64,000 nt of DNA from a virus, in IMG/VR virus record IMGVR_UViG_3300047557_002430, positions 1-64,000 of that record; one strand, given 5' to 3'. A program made the position numbers and the translations under genes. The notes beneath the pieces are model-generated. The model did not search any database and was not told the DNA's origin. It saw nothing but the letters and a program-made list of their open reading frames with translations. This document shows, one piece after another, positions 48,908 through 56,859 of the stretch; position 1 is the first letter of the stretch; every line of letters begins with the position of its first letter.

Positions 48908-49467
48908 TGGGTGCCCCTAAGTCACAAACATTAAACGTACAAACTCCTAACTTTAATGAGGGGCTTGCGCAGCGTATTATTCAAGACGCTATTCAAAAGC
49001 AGTCTGAAACCGAAGGTAAATTACTCTCTCGTGGCGATTACTACAAAGGTCTTGAAAAAGAAGCACAATTTCAATTAGGTAGCCTATTTGGTCGTAGTGG
49101 AGAAGAAGCCCGGAAAAGTTATGAGGAAGCTTTTGCTGCAGGGATTCCAAATATTAAGTCGGAGTTTGAAACGAGGCAAAGCTTTTTTAATCCTAGAGTA
49201 ATAAAGTCTTCTTCTTATGCTGATTTAGCAGACTCTTTAAAGGGCTCCGCTCAAGAGTACACCGCTGGTATGCGCGGAGCTACTGAGGAAGCTAGTTCTC
49301 GGCTATACCAAGCTTTAATGGCTCCCTCCGTTGCTTTTGATGCTGTAGCGCAAACACCTACGTTTAATAAGTTATACGATCCTCGGTTTATGTCGCTAGC
49401 TACAAAGCCTCCCACAGTGCAAAGTGATGTTGACTCTATGAAGAGTCTGTATACATACAATGTCTGA
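48907..49467 (+). CDS. Putative virion protein
   Basis: 186 residues, helical and charged (LAQRIIQDAIQKQSETEGKL) with a Tyr/Pro-rich end. Partner of the virion lysozyme by overlap. No motif recognised. Confidence 0.5.
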   Translation: MGAPKSQTLNVQTPNFNEGLAQRIIQDAIQKQSETEGKLLSRGDYYKGLEKEAQFQLGSLFGRSGEEARKSYEEAFAAGIPNIKSEFETRQSFFNPRVIKSSSYADLADSLKGSAQEYTAGMRGATEEASSRLYQALMAPSVAFDAVAQTPTFNKLYDPRFMSLATKPPTVQSDVDSMKSLYTYNV

Positions 49468-49759
49468 CTCTATTAGAGAGTCAAAACACGAACGTAAGGT
49501 TCGCTTTCATGGCGAAGCCCCGTTTGCGAAACACGATTACCGCTATCGGAGTCGTGGTGTAATACGTATGGCGGGGCAAGTCTGGGCTGAAAGTGCTCAG
49601 GAGCGCCAAAACAGGCTGTTGAGAGAGCGGACCTTAAAAAAGACGCGCCAAACCCCCGTGGGAATCGGATTCGGTGACGACGATTCCTTCGGCCCCGACG
49701 ACACGTATAAATCTGTGCGATTTATTAGCAATAGACCCGCCCCAGCGACGTATACATAG
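49460..49759 (+). CDS. Hypothetical basic protein
   Basis: 99 residues, Arg/Lys-rich (RESKHERKVRFHGEAPFAKH), beta-prone end. Overlaps the previous gene by 8 bases and the convergent Dam-like gene by 35. Unknown. Confidence 0.48.
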   Translation: MSDSIRESKHERKVRFHGEAPFAKHDYRYRSRGVIRMAGQVWAESAQERQNRLLRERTLKKTRQTPVGIGFGDDDSFGPDDTYKSVRFISNRPAPATYT

Positions 49760-50303
49760 TTTTAAATTGTGCAATATGTTGTTCTGTATTTAAATAATGA
49801 GGAAGATATAGAATAAACCCTAGACAACGAGTTCCACCTAGTTTGGGTAGCCCAGGACTGTCTATGAGCAGATCAGGATGATTTTTTAGAACGCAGATCG
49901 GTAAATCTATATCTAATTTTTGAGTGACTAATAAAGCGACTTCGGTAGACGTCAAGAAAATTATGGCTTGCTCGAACTCTCCTCTCCTGTACTTACGTAA
50001 ACACTCTTCTAGCCACACTCGTTGAGCAGACTTTTGAAATCGTCTGCGACGAGTAAATAATAAGGTTTCTTTAGGTTGCTCCGTGGCAGTTAAAAAGTCT
50101 CTAGGAGGATAAAGGTAGACGTTTTTAGCCTTCCAAGTTTGCGCTAAACCATTCTCTTTAATCGTGAAGTATCTGTATGCGTTAATTAAAGTATTAGCCT
50201 CTGAGCTTGATGCAGGATCTAGATCAATCTGACCATCAAAAAAAGAGGTTGTTACTCCCACGACGTTCGCAGGAGAGACAAAATCAATCTCGGATAATGG
50301 CAT
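49725..50303 (-). CDS. Dam-like (phage N6-adenine methyltransferase family) protein, altered motif
   Basis: 192 residues. FFDGQIDLDPASSSEANTLI followed by YFTIKENGLAQTWKAKNVYL matches the phage Dam family (fDLDpAas... dGL...W). The catalytic (N/D)PPY is replaced by YPPRDF, and the C-terminal half reads QAIIFLTSTEVALL. Either a catalytically dead relative or one with different chemistry. It could block host restriction or bind the target without methylating. Confidence 0.68.
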   Translation of the reverse strand: MPLSEIDFVSPANVVGVTTSFFDGQIDLDPASSSEANTLINAYRYFTIKENGLAQTWKAKNVYLYPPRDFLTATEQPKETLLFTRRRRFQKSAQRVWLEECLRKYRRGEFEQAIIFLTSTEVALLVTQKLDIDLPICVLKNHPDLLIDSPGLPKLGGTRCLGFILYLPHYLNTEQHIAQFKTMYTSLGRVYC

Positions 50304-50703
50304 TAGAGAATTCGTTTAGTCGCTCTTCTGCAGCATTTAAATCGATTAAATGAATACTCATAGCTTCTCTATTAACCAAGACGACTACGGCAACCTCATT
50401 TTTTTGTTCTTTATCCACTACAACTAAAAGCTTCTCTAGGAATTGTTTGAGCTGATCATCCATTATTTCCTCTGCGAGAGCTATGTCCTTCCTGATGTCG
50501 GACACAGACATATAGGTACTGGCTTCAGGAGCCGAGGGGTTAAAGAAGAGTGCACCCGCTCCTTCAGCTTTTTTAAACTCGTCGTGGAGAGTAACGATAT
50601 CTCCCACGATCATCTTTACAGCATTTAAAGCTATACGATTTTGTACTTCGCTTTTTCCGAAAATACTGTTAGCTAATTTAGAAGCGGGCTGACTCTTGCT
50701 CAT
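50284..50703 (-). CDS. Hypothetical protein
   Basis: 139 residues from ATG 50703. Helical, with VQNRIALNAVKMIVGDIVTL and acidic LDDQLKQFLEKLL-like segments. Overlaps the Dam-like gene by 20 bases. No motif. Confidence 0.52.
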   Translation of the reverse strand: MSKSQPASKLANSIFGKSEVQNRIALNAVKMIVGDIVTLHDEFKKAEGAGALFFNPSAPEASTYMSVSDIRKDIALAEEIMDDQLKQFLEKLLVVVDKEQKNEVAVVVLVNREAMSIHLIDLNAAEERLNEFSNAIIRD

Positions 50704-50705
50704 AA

Positions 50706-51014
50706 TTAATACCCTGTGAAAGAAGTCCAAGCGTCCTTGAGCACTTTAGCGGCATCGAACAAGAAATTACTTGTGTTGGTTTCCGTAGGATCTAATTTGC
50801 AGTAGTGTCTGCCTTCGACTAAACCAGATGTTCCCTTAGAAGTTACTCCCTGATAAATTAACTTATCTACAGTTACTGGGGAGACACCTAAACGCGCAGC
50901 GATCGCCTTCTTGTTAACAAATGCTGTAGTGACTCCGCCCGCATTTGTGTTGGCGATGATCTGGAGGCTTGTGTCGATGTTCTTTAGAACATCCAGCAGT
51001 TCTTTCGGAAACAT
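50706..51014 (-). CDS. HTH DNA-binding protein
   Basis: 102 residues from ATG 51014 (MFPKELLDVLKNIDTSLQ). FVNKKAIAARLGVSPVTVDK (about 30-50) is a winged-helix or HTH_17-like segment. Probably a regulator of this leftward block. The leader holds the 8-bp inverted repeat at 51073-51101. Confidence 0.65.
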   Translation of the reverse strand: MFPKELLDVLKNIDTSLQIIANTNAGGVTTAFVNKKAIAARLGVSPVTVDKLIYQGVTSKGTSGLVEGRHYCKLDPTETNTSNFLFDAAKVLKDAWTSFTGY

Positions 51015-51072
51015 AAAAAAAGATGTGGAGGCTGCCAAAGCACTTGACGTCAAGCACTTCGGTTCACTTACG

Positions 51073-51101
51073 GCAGATCGGAAACGGTAAAAACGATCTG
51101 C
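51073..51101. promoter_or_regulatory. Inverted repeat GCAGATCG / CGATCTGC
   Basis: Two perfect 8-base arms with a 13-base spacer, 59 bases upstream of the 51014 start. A candidate operator for that HTH protein, or an mRNA hairpin between genes. No T-run in the transcribed direction. Confidence 0.4.
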
Positions 51102-51153
51102 GCCCCCACGGTACTAGCTCACGACCGTTCTTGCTAGAGCTAGTAGCCTTATT

Positions 51154-51579
51154 CTAAGGTTGTCGTAACCATTGAGCATCAGATAAATCCGATATCGGTG
51201 TGGTTTTACGGGTGTACCCTACTCGCACAGATTTAAATATATCTGATGATTCAAACCGTGACCTATGATGCGCTGGGTTCACGCAACCAACTGTGCGACA
51301 AATTCGCTTCAGCTTAAAGTTTCCTACGTCTCCTTTATAAAAGGCATATAGAACGTTTTCTATTCGCATTTTCTTTTTATTGAGTCTCAGCGTCGTATAG
51401 TTTGACTTCCAACAATCCGCTAAGTCTCTATTTTGCAGCGTTAGCTGACTGAATAAGGCCCTTAGTTCTGGTGTGATTTGGTTTAGATCAGGTTCAAAAG
51501 GCGGATTGTCTATCTCTTTAAGACAATCCGCGCACACTGTATCTGTTTTGTTGTGAAAACGATTCCGAATGCAGGTCAA
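51154..51579 (-). CDS. Zinc-binding (HNH-like) protein, C(x4)CVNPxH motif
   Basis: 141 residues. N-terminal VCADCLKEI and central RICRTVGCVNPAHHRSRFE (about 90-108), the latter like the CxxxxCvNPxH zinc knuckle of HNH_3 proteins. The catalytic histidine and asparagine of a full HNH are not obvious. Shares this motif with 52210..52869. DNA-binding regulator or nuclease remnant; overlaps the next gene by 4 bases. Confidence 0.58.
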   Translation of the reverse strand: MTCIRNRFHNKTDTVCADCLKEIDNPPFEPDLNQITPELRALFSQLTLQNRDLADCWKSNYTTLRLNKKKMRIENVLYAFYKGDVGNFKLKRICRTVGCVNPAHHRSRFESSDIFKSVRVGYTRKTTPISDLSDAQWLRQP

Positions 51580-51995
51580 AGGAGAGACTCTAGTTGCTCC
51601 ACAAAATCCTTAGGTTCGTCGATCAGCAGTTGGATGACCTTGTTAACTTTGACGCCCACATCAATCGTGTTGGCTTTGCGTTTATTAAGCAAAAGCCAAT
51701 ACTTATATGCGTTAAGCATGTAAAGATGCGTTTGTTTTGCTCGAAGTGCCTGTGCTTTCCAGCGTTCGAATTCAAAACTAGATGAATGCCGACTGCTGCC
51801 GGTCTTTAATTCGAGTTCTCGAACCTCAATTTGAAGGTCAATATCGCGGATCGTGTACTCTGTCGCAGAGATCTTGGCCTCACACTCGTGGAGAGAAGTC
51901 GGCTCAGGGTTGTCCGAATAAATCCACGTGGGGAGATTTTCAATGATGTACTCTTTAGACCAGAGACACGGTTTTGTTTCCTGCTCGTAAGTCAT
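51576..51995 (-). CDS. Hypothetical coiled-coil protein
   Basis: 139 residues, highly charged and helical (AKISATEYTIRDIDLQIEVR). Coupled to both neighbours by 4-base overlaps. No motif. Confidence 0.52.
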   Translation of the reverse strand: MTYEQETKPCLWSKEYIIENLPTWIYSDNPEPTSLHECEAKISATEYTIRDIDLQIEVRELELKTGSSRHSSSFEFERWKAQALRAKQTHLYMLNAYKYWLLLNKRKANTIDVGVKVNKVIQLLIDEPKDFVEQLESLL

Positions 51996-52324
51996 AGATC
52001 TAGAACTGAGCGAATAACTGTATTGAAATTGCCGTTTATGACATAAAGAACATGTGACTCAAACGAGACCTTAATGACCAGCCCGTATTTTTGGAGCTGT
52101 TTTAAATCCCGTAAGAGTTTTTGTTTAGAGAAACCAATTTCACTAAGAAGTTCTTTTGTCGATAAAGGCTGACGGAAGTTTAGCAGGTGTATCAACTCCG
52201 CGTGAAACCTTATGCAAGCAGTGATTTTTTTAAATTGGTGATCGTTCTTAGAGAAAGCGAACAGTTGTATTTTATTTCGAGCATTTGCTTCATGATTTTG
52301 GGGTTCACGTTGTTCATAGTCCAT
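51992..52324 (-). CDS. Winged-helix DNA-binding protein
   Basis: 110 residues from ATG 52324 with AAAGGA nine bases upstream. HLLNFRQPLSTKELLSEIGF, then SKQKLLRDLKQLQKYGLVIK, is a winged helix. Its first 38 codons overlap the end of 52210..52869 in another frame, which is long for this genome, but the ribosome site supports it. Confidence 0.6.
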   Translation of the reverse strand: MDYEQREPQNHEANARNKIQLFAFSKNDHQFKKITACIRFHAELIHLLNFRQPLSTKELLSEIGFSKQKLLRDLKQLQKYGLVIKVSFESHVLYVINGNFNTVIRSVLDL

Positions 52325-52869
52325 TTGTAGACATCCTTTTTCATTTCGGGTGTTACTTTTGCCGCCGGGCTTGCGGCCAGCATCATATGGTAAGGATTAA
52401 CGCATAAGGGATCACTGCATGTAGAAAGAATCTTATCAGAGCGCTTCAGCTCGACGTTAAAGAATTTGGAATAAACGAAGCGCCGTGGACGCATTACTGT
52501 GTTTTTATCTGTGTCAACCAATCGGCAGAAGTCTTTAGGAAGGTGCAGGTGCGCTTCCTTAGTTATCGAAGGTTTGTTTTGCGTGAACCAGACGCCGATT
52601 TTATCGGAGGGTGTTTTTGCGTTTTTAAGTTCTTGTAAACATGTCTGGCACGCGTATAAACCTGAGGATGGGTGAATTTTACGTAAATCAGAAAGCGCAA
52701 TTAGATAAGGGGCTGACCGTTGACACTTACAAGTAAACCGAACTGTCTCTGTAAATACCTCAACCTTGAAGGAATCAAGGGTATAGCACTCCTGTACTAC
52801 CGAATCGGGGGGCTTAGCGGGGTGCGGCTCAAGCAGACCGAAGACTGCGATCAGGTTCATGGGGCTCAT
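52210..52869 (-). CDS. Zinc/HTH regulatory-type protein, C(x4)CVNPxH motif
   Basis: 219 residues. FTCKCQRSAPYLIA and YACQTCLQEL form a possible zinc site (about 47-80). STCSDPLCVNPYHMMLAAS (about 148-166) is the HNH_3-like knuckle shared with 51154..51579. The C-terminal KIMKQMLEIKYNCSLSLRT is HTH-like. Probably a DNA-binding regulator or inactivated nuclease, first gene of the leftward block. Confidence 0.6.
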   Translation of the reverse strand: MSPMNLIAVFGLLEPHPAKPPDSVVQECYTLDSFKVEVFTETVRFTCKCQRSAPYLIALSDLRKIHPSSGLYACQTCLQELKNAKTPSDKIGVWFTQNKPSITKEAHLHLPKDFCRLVDTDKNTVMRPRRFVYSKFFNVELKRSDKILSTCSDPLCVNPYHMMLAASPAAKVTPEMKKDVYKWTMNNVNPKIMKQMLEIKYNCSLSLRTITNLKKSLLA

Positions 52870-53240
52870 GTAGTGACACCTAGTGCTCTAGTGCTCACAC
52901 AAGGATAGCACGGTCCAACTGGCTTTAAAAAGAAACTTTTTTCTGACTGGATCTGGTTAACGCGTTTTGCCACCTTATTGGAGTTTTTAAATCTGTTGGG
53001 TAACTGGGCTATTTAAAAATCCAGCCGGGCTGGAAACTTAGAAACGCGTTGTATTATATAATTTAATTTTAAATTAATTTAAATAACCCTGCTTACACGC
53101 AATTCACGTTAAGTGAAGCGGCCGAATAAAAAGTTTTTTCGACTCAGTTTGCCAGGAGAAGCGGCGTGGTAGTACGCAATTTAAGCATTCCTTTAGATGC
53201 TGTGTTACTGTTGGTTCAGTAGAGCCCTTAAAGGTCCGCC
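52870..53240. other. Divergent AT-rich control region
   Basis: 371 bases with no gene between leftward and rightward blocks. Contains two AACGCGTT palindromes (52959 and 53043, 84 bases apart), a TCCAGC-CGG-GCTGGA hairpin (53020-53034), and a very AT-rich stretch (53051-53090) with TATAATTTA. Likely divergent promoters and operators, possibly an origin. Confidence 0.45.
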
Positions 53241-53405
53241 ATGACTTCAATACCCACTAAGGACTCAGCATTCGTAGAGACTCCAGAAACCGATTTTTGG
53301 CAAGAGTGTCGTAAGCGCGCTCAGGAACTGGGTATCCCTGCCTGGAAACTCGCTGAGGAGGGCTTCACTCATTGGGGTGTTGACAAGGAGACACCGGTTC
53401 GGTAG
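53241..53405 (+). CDS. 54-residue hypothetical protein
   Basis: ATG 53241 with AAAGG nine bases upstream; reads MTSIPTKDSAFVETPETDFW, then RKRAQELGIPAWKLAEEGFT and ends VR. Helical, acidic. RKRAQELG...LAEEGF could be HTH-like. Precedes the two-HTH regulator. Confidence 0.52.
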   Translation: MTSIPTKDSAFVETPETDFWQECRKRAQELGIPAWKLAEEGFTHWGVDKETPVR

Positions 53406-53410
53406 TCTAG

Positions 53411-53441
53411 TCCTGCATTTTTTGAATTTTTAAATGCAGGA
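53411..53441 (+). promoter_or_regulatory. Hairpin covering the start codon of the 53434 gene
   Basis: TCCTGCATTT (53411-53420) pairs perfectly with AAATGCAGGA (53432-53441), a 10-bp stem with an 11-base loop. The ATG at 53434-53436 lies inside the 3' arm, so folding would hide the start. As DNA it is also a dyad suited to a dimeric repressor. Confidence 0.55.
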
Positions 53442-53781
53442 AGCTGGGACTCTAGAGGACCGGACTGACCGGTTTCGCCAGGTATACGAACTTTATCTAG
53501 ATGGGATGTCGTTTCGTGAAATCGGGGCAAAGTTTGGTGTTTCGCACGAATGTATTAGACAGTTGCTTAAGCGGGGTTCAACAGTTGAGGAATATAAGGT
53601 TCTGAAACTGTACGCTGATAAAAGGCGCGGCAGAACCTGGCAGACTACAGAAGCTATAAATCTGCTTAACGAAGGAAACTCCTGTTCTCAGGTAGCTAAA
53701 ATCCTTGGTGTTTCGCTTAGCGCTGTAAAACGTCTTTCGACTGAGTACAACAAAAAGAAAAAGTTAGAGCAAATTAGCTAG
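53434..53781 (+). CDS. Double-HTH regulator (sigma-region-4-like)
   Basis: 115 residues with two HTH units: LDGMSFREIGAKFGVSHECI (about 24-43) resembles sigma-70 region 4, and NEGNSCSQVAKILGVSLSAV (about 77-96) is similar. Basic C-terminus. Could direct or modulate transcription of the fibre module that follows. Its own start sits in a hairpin, hinting at autoregulation. Confidence 0.68.
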   Translation: MQEAGTLEDRTDRFRQVYELYLDGMSFREIGAKFGVSHECIRQLLKRGSTVEEYKVLKLYADKRRGRTWQTTEAINLLNEGNSCSQVAKILGVSLSAVKRLSTEYNKKKKLEQIS

Positions 53782-53841
53782 AGTTCTTCTTAAAAGAGCT
53801 AAACTTAACTCTAGGAGGCTCTCAGTTACTCAGGGACTACA

Positions 53842-54765
53842 ATGGGAGCTTGTCCACATTACCCTAGTCGTCACAGTTTTCATACACCGAATTTTGAAGG
53901 GGCTATTGCGGCCCTTGTACAATGTATTTATACGGTCAGCGGCGTGGGCACAACCTCTTTCACGATTGATCCCTCGGGGTATGCCTCTAACTTCGAGGGC
54001 TTAGTTCAGTGCATCGAGGACTTAAATTTTACGCTTAGTGGAGTTAGCGCTGGCGGAGGTGTTTCCTCTATTCAGGCTGGTTCCGGCATTTATTTCAGCA
54101 GCAGCGGCACAGCTACCGTAATTAATGCCTCTGTTACTTCGGCCTCTGGTATTTCCTTTACAGCAGGGTCTGGCCTTTATTTAGTTGGTAGCCAGTTCAA
54201 CATCAACTATGACAATGTATTTCAGGGTTCAGTCTCTGGTCATATCCTTGGCGCTGGTGATAACACTGTTAGCTATAGCGGCAACACCGTAACGATTAGC
54301 GGAAGCGGAACAACCGGAGGCGGTGGCGGCGGAGGAGTGTCCGTTGTGGTCTCCGGTTCGCCTGGCGTTGGGTACACGAACGGTTCGCTTTGGTTCGATA
54401 CTAACCAGGGGCGGATGTTTGTGTACGCCAGTGGCAATGGCGTTACTTCAGCGCCTGACTGGTATCAGACGAACGCCGAGGCTCTTGCCTACAAGAGCGA
54501 GCAGCCGCCCTCTGGAACCGGCGCCAATGCTCCCGCTCGCGACGGTAGCCTCTGGTTTAACACCCTGCTGGGCTCGCTCTTCGTCTACGACGCGACAACC
54601 AGCGGTTGGTACGAAACCGGACCTAGCCGGGGTATTAGCTACAGCGTCGCCGCACCTGCTCCCAGCACTGAGGGTGCTATCTGGGTTCAGTCTTCTACGA
54701 GTCTGGTCAAGGTTTGGAACGGCTCTTCGTGGGCTGACATTAACATTGATGGAGGGGTTTACTAA
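53842..54765 (+). CDS. Fibre protein with GSLWF modules
   Basis: 307 residues. The N-terminal half is Ser/Gly/Ala/Tyr-rich beta (ASGISFTAGSGLYLVGS). Then come a Gly-rich hinge (GSGTTGGGGGGGVSV) and three similar modules: TNGSLWFDTNQGRMFVYASG, DGSLWFNTLLGSLFVYD, and EGAIWVQSSTSLVKVWNGSS. Likely a trimeric fibre or collar protein. First gene of the adhesin module. Confidence 0.65.
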   Translation: MGACPHYPSRHSFHTPNFEGAIAALVQCIYTVSGVGTTSFTIDPSGYASNFEGLVQCIEDLNFTLSGVSAGGGVSSIQAGSGIYFSSSGTATVINASVTSASGISFTAGSGLYLVGSQFNINYDNVFQGSVSGHILGAGDNTVSYSGNTVTISGSGTTGGGGGGGVSVVVSGSPGVGYTNGSLWFDTNQGRMFVYASGNGVTSAPDWYQTNAEALAYKSEQPPSGTGANAPARDGSLWFNTLLGSLFVYDATTSGWYETGPSRGISYSVAAPAPSTEGAIWVQSSTSLVKVWNGSSWADINIDGGVY

Positions 54766-54767
54766 TC

Positions 54768-55409
54768 ATGCCTAACAGACAGCTTTGTAAGCGTACGGCG
54801 TCTGGTGTCCTTACAGGGCAGCCCTTAGTTGGTGAACTGGTTTTAAATACTGCTTCTGGTTATTTATATACAACTAGGGATGACGGCAGTTTAGTCTTAA
54901 TTAACGGCTTAATTCCCGGCCCCAGTGGAGTACAAGGTCCAACAGGCAGCGGTCTTGTGCCGTTTTATGGCAATTTTTATGACACAACTACACAGACTAA
55001 TGCTTCGGGTACTGCTGTAAATAAAATTTCCTATAATACCACTGTTGAAGCTAACGGTGTCTCTGTTGTTTCGGGGTCTTTAATACAAGTTTCTAATTCT
55101 GGCGTATATAACATTCAGTTTTCGGCTCAGGTAGATAAAACTAACGCTAGTTCTGAAGATGTTTTTATTTGGCTTGCCAAAAACAATTCCAATGTTTCTA
55201 ACTCGAATACTTCATTAACTATTCAAGGTAACAACACTCGTTTAGTTGCTAGCTGGAACTGGTTTTTAACTATGGACCGCAATGAACACGCCGAGTTGCG
55301 ATGGCATTCGACGGACACAACAGTTCGTTTGTTGTATTCTGGCGGTGCTAATTTACCTACCCGTCCTGCAATTCCTTCTGTTATTCTTACAGTTAACCGA
55401 GTTGCTTGA
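54768..55409 (+). CDS. Fibre-tip protein with C1q/jelly-roll-like domain
   Basis: 213 residues. GELVLNTASGYLYTTRDDGS opening, a short collagen-like hinge (IPGPSGVQGPTGSG), then a beta jelly-roll-like domain (NGVSVVSGSLIQVSNSGVYN, IQFSAQVDKT...). Similar domains are receptor-binding tips. Inferred from pattern. Confidence 0.6.
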   Translation: MPNRQLCKRTASGVLTGQPLVGELVLNTASGYLYTTRDDGSLVLINGLIPGPSGVQGPTGSGLVPFYGNFYDTTTQTNASGTAVNKISYNTTVEANGVSVVSGSLIQVSNSGVYNIQFSAQVDKTNASSEDVFIWLAKNNSNVSNSNTSLTIQGNNTRLVASWNWFLTMDRNEHAELRWHSTDTTVRLLYSGGANLPTRPAIPSVILTVNRVA

Positions 55410-55453
55410 CGTTTCTGGATTTGCCGTTACACTAACCGGGTTGCTTTTGCTCC

Positions 55454-55579
55454 ATGGCAAAACCCAAATCTAACGTCGTCAAAATCGAATCCAAGCCTAA
55501 GACAACTTCGATTGGGCACGGGATTAACTCGCGCCCGGCCCGCCGAGGCAAAAAAAGATATCGCGGCCAGGGGCGTTAA
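55454..55579 (+). CDS. 41-residue basic protein ending RYRGQGR
   Basis: ATG 55454 to TAA 55579. Reads MAKPKSNVVKIESKPKTTSI and ends GKKRYRGQGR. Tiny basic proteins with a 'TSIGxG...K(R/K)YRGQGR' tail recur in phage structural modules. Probably real; role unknown. Confidence 0.62.
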   Translation: MAKPKSNVVKIESKPKTTSIGHGINSRPARRGKKRYRGQGR

Positions 55580-55603
55580 ACTTTAAGTAGATCTAAGGTC
55601 GAG

Positions 55604-56086
55604 ATGTCGTTAGTCACTTTTAGGCCAGGCGAAAACATCTCGACCGGTGATGTCGTCTTCGTTGGTGTAAGCGGGCTCGCTTTTAAAGCCAACGCTATTT
55701 ATTCGGATCAAGCCTCTGCTGTCGGTATCGCTACAACTCCCGGCACGTTCGGCTCTGGTTTCCGCGTGGACACCGACGGTGTTTACGCCAATTACTCGGG
55801 GTTAACTCCATCGGATAATCAGTATGTTGCTCTTACACCTTCGGGTGGTATTGCAACGTATAGCGGTTTTGTTGATCAGTTAAGTCTTTCGTTTATTCCT
55901 GGCGCTTACCTAACCGTTATTGGACGCGCTCTTTCTGCATCAGGAGTTTCCATTGAGCGTGGGCGACCTATTTTCATTAACAACACAGCGTCTCGACTTT
56001 TTCTTGAGTCAGGTACTGTTATTGTTGGGGATGCTATGCTTTTAGAGGATGGTTCCTTTATTGATTTAGAAACCAACACTCCGTAA
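55604..56086 (+). CDS. Structural protein, beta-rich
   Basis: 160 residues. FRPGENISTGDVVFVGVSGL opening resembles virion proteins of the cyanophage fibre region, with VDTDGVYANYSGLTPSDNQY and Thr/Ser/Gly composition. Part of the adhesin operon. Specific role unknown. Confidence 0.58.
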   Translation: MSLVTFRPGENISTGDVVFVGVSGLAFKANAIYSDQASAVGIATTPGTFGSGFRVDTDGVYANYSGLTPSDNQYVALTPSGGIATYSGFVDQLSLSFIPGAYLTVIGRALSASGVSIERGRPIFINNTASRLFLESGTVIVGDAMLLEDGSFIDLETNTP

Positions 56087-56091
56087 TTGCA

Positions 56092-56859
56092 ATGCCTAAT
56101 CAGAAGATATCTCAGTTAGCTGCAATTACAACGTTAGTAAGCGGTGATTATTTTCCCGTTGTACAAGCTTCTGGAACCACAAATAAACGTGTTGGCGTAG
56201 ACGTTCTTGACGGTCGTTATTATTCGACCGCAAGCGGTGCCGCTGCTTTAAGTCGGGCTAATGAGGCTTTAGCTTCTGGTAACGCCGGTATTTTAAATGC
56301 TGGTCTTGCGCAGGCGTCTGGTAACGCTGCTTTAGCTTCTGGTAACGCCGCTTTAGTTCTGGGATCCCTAGCTTTAGCGTCTGGAAACCTCGGTATTGCT
56401 AATGCTGCGACAGCTTTAGCTTCGGGTAACGCTGCGCTCGTTTCTGCGGCTTCTAGGCTGAGTCTTGGCGGCGGTACTCTTTCTGGCGCCCTAAATATTT
56501 CTGGATCGCTTGACGCTTCCGGTGTCATTCGTGATCAAATCGGAAACGTTCGCGCTATTCCTCAAACCTCCGTGGGGACGAGCACATATACACTCGTTTC
56601 TGGTGATATTGGTAAGCATATTTCTATTGCTTCCGGCGTAGTTACAGTTCCCAGCGGTGTGTTCACTGTTGGCGCTGCCGTTTCTATTTTCAACAACTCC
56701 TCTGGTACTCAGGTCGTAAGCGGTCAGGCTGGTATTACTCTTCGTCAAGCTGGTACTACAAATACAGGCCAGCGTTCCGTTGCAGCATACGGTTTAACAA
56801 CAGTACTTTGTGTTGATAACACGCAAATTTTTGTTATTACTGGCGCTGGAATTAGCTGA
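56092..56859 (+). CDS. Fibre protein with ALASGNA repeats
   Basis: 255 residues. PNQKISQLAAITTLVSGDYF is the common N-terminus of phage fibre proteins ('KISQLpa...l..dd.fpv'). Residues about 50-120 are ALASGNA-type heptad-like repeats, and the C-terminal DIGKHISIASGVVTVPSGVF to the end is beta-rich. A likely trimeric fibre shaft plus tip. DNA repeats underlie the shaft. Confidence 0.72.
   Translation: MPNQKISQLAAITTLVSGDYFPVVQASGTTNKRVGVDVLDGRYYSTASGAAALSRANEALASGNAGILNAGLAQASGNAALASGNAALVLGSLALASGNLGIANAATALASGNAALVSAASRLSLGGGTLSGALNISGSLDASGVIRDQIGNVRAIPQTSVGTSTYTLVSGDIGKHISIASGVVTVPSGVFTVGAAVSIFNNSSGTQVVSGQAGITLRQAGTTNTGQRSVAAYGLTTVLCVDNTQIFVITGAGIS
56262..56450 (+). repeat. Degenerate tandem repeat (TCTGGTAACGC units)
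   Basis: Repeated units including GCTTCTGGTAACGC encode the ALASGNA shaft. They are imperfect but similar enough to allow length change by recombination. Confidence 0.6.

Noticed and set aside
54323-54775. Alternative 150-codon frame inside the first fibre gene
   Set aside because: Out-of-frame shadow of a Gly/Ser-rich gene, with unnatural composition and no ribosome site.
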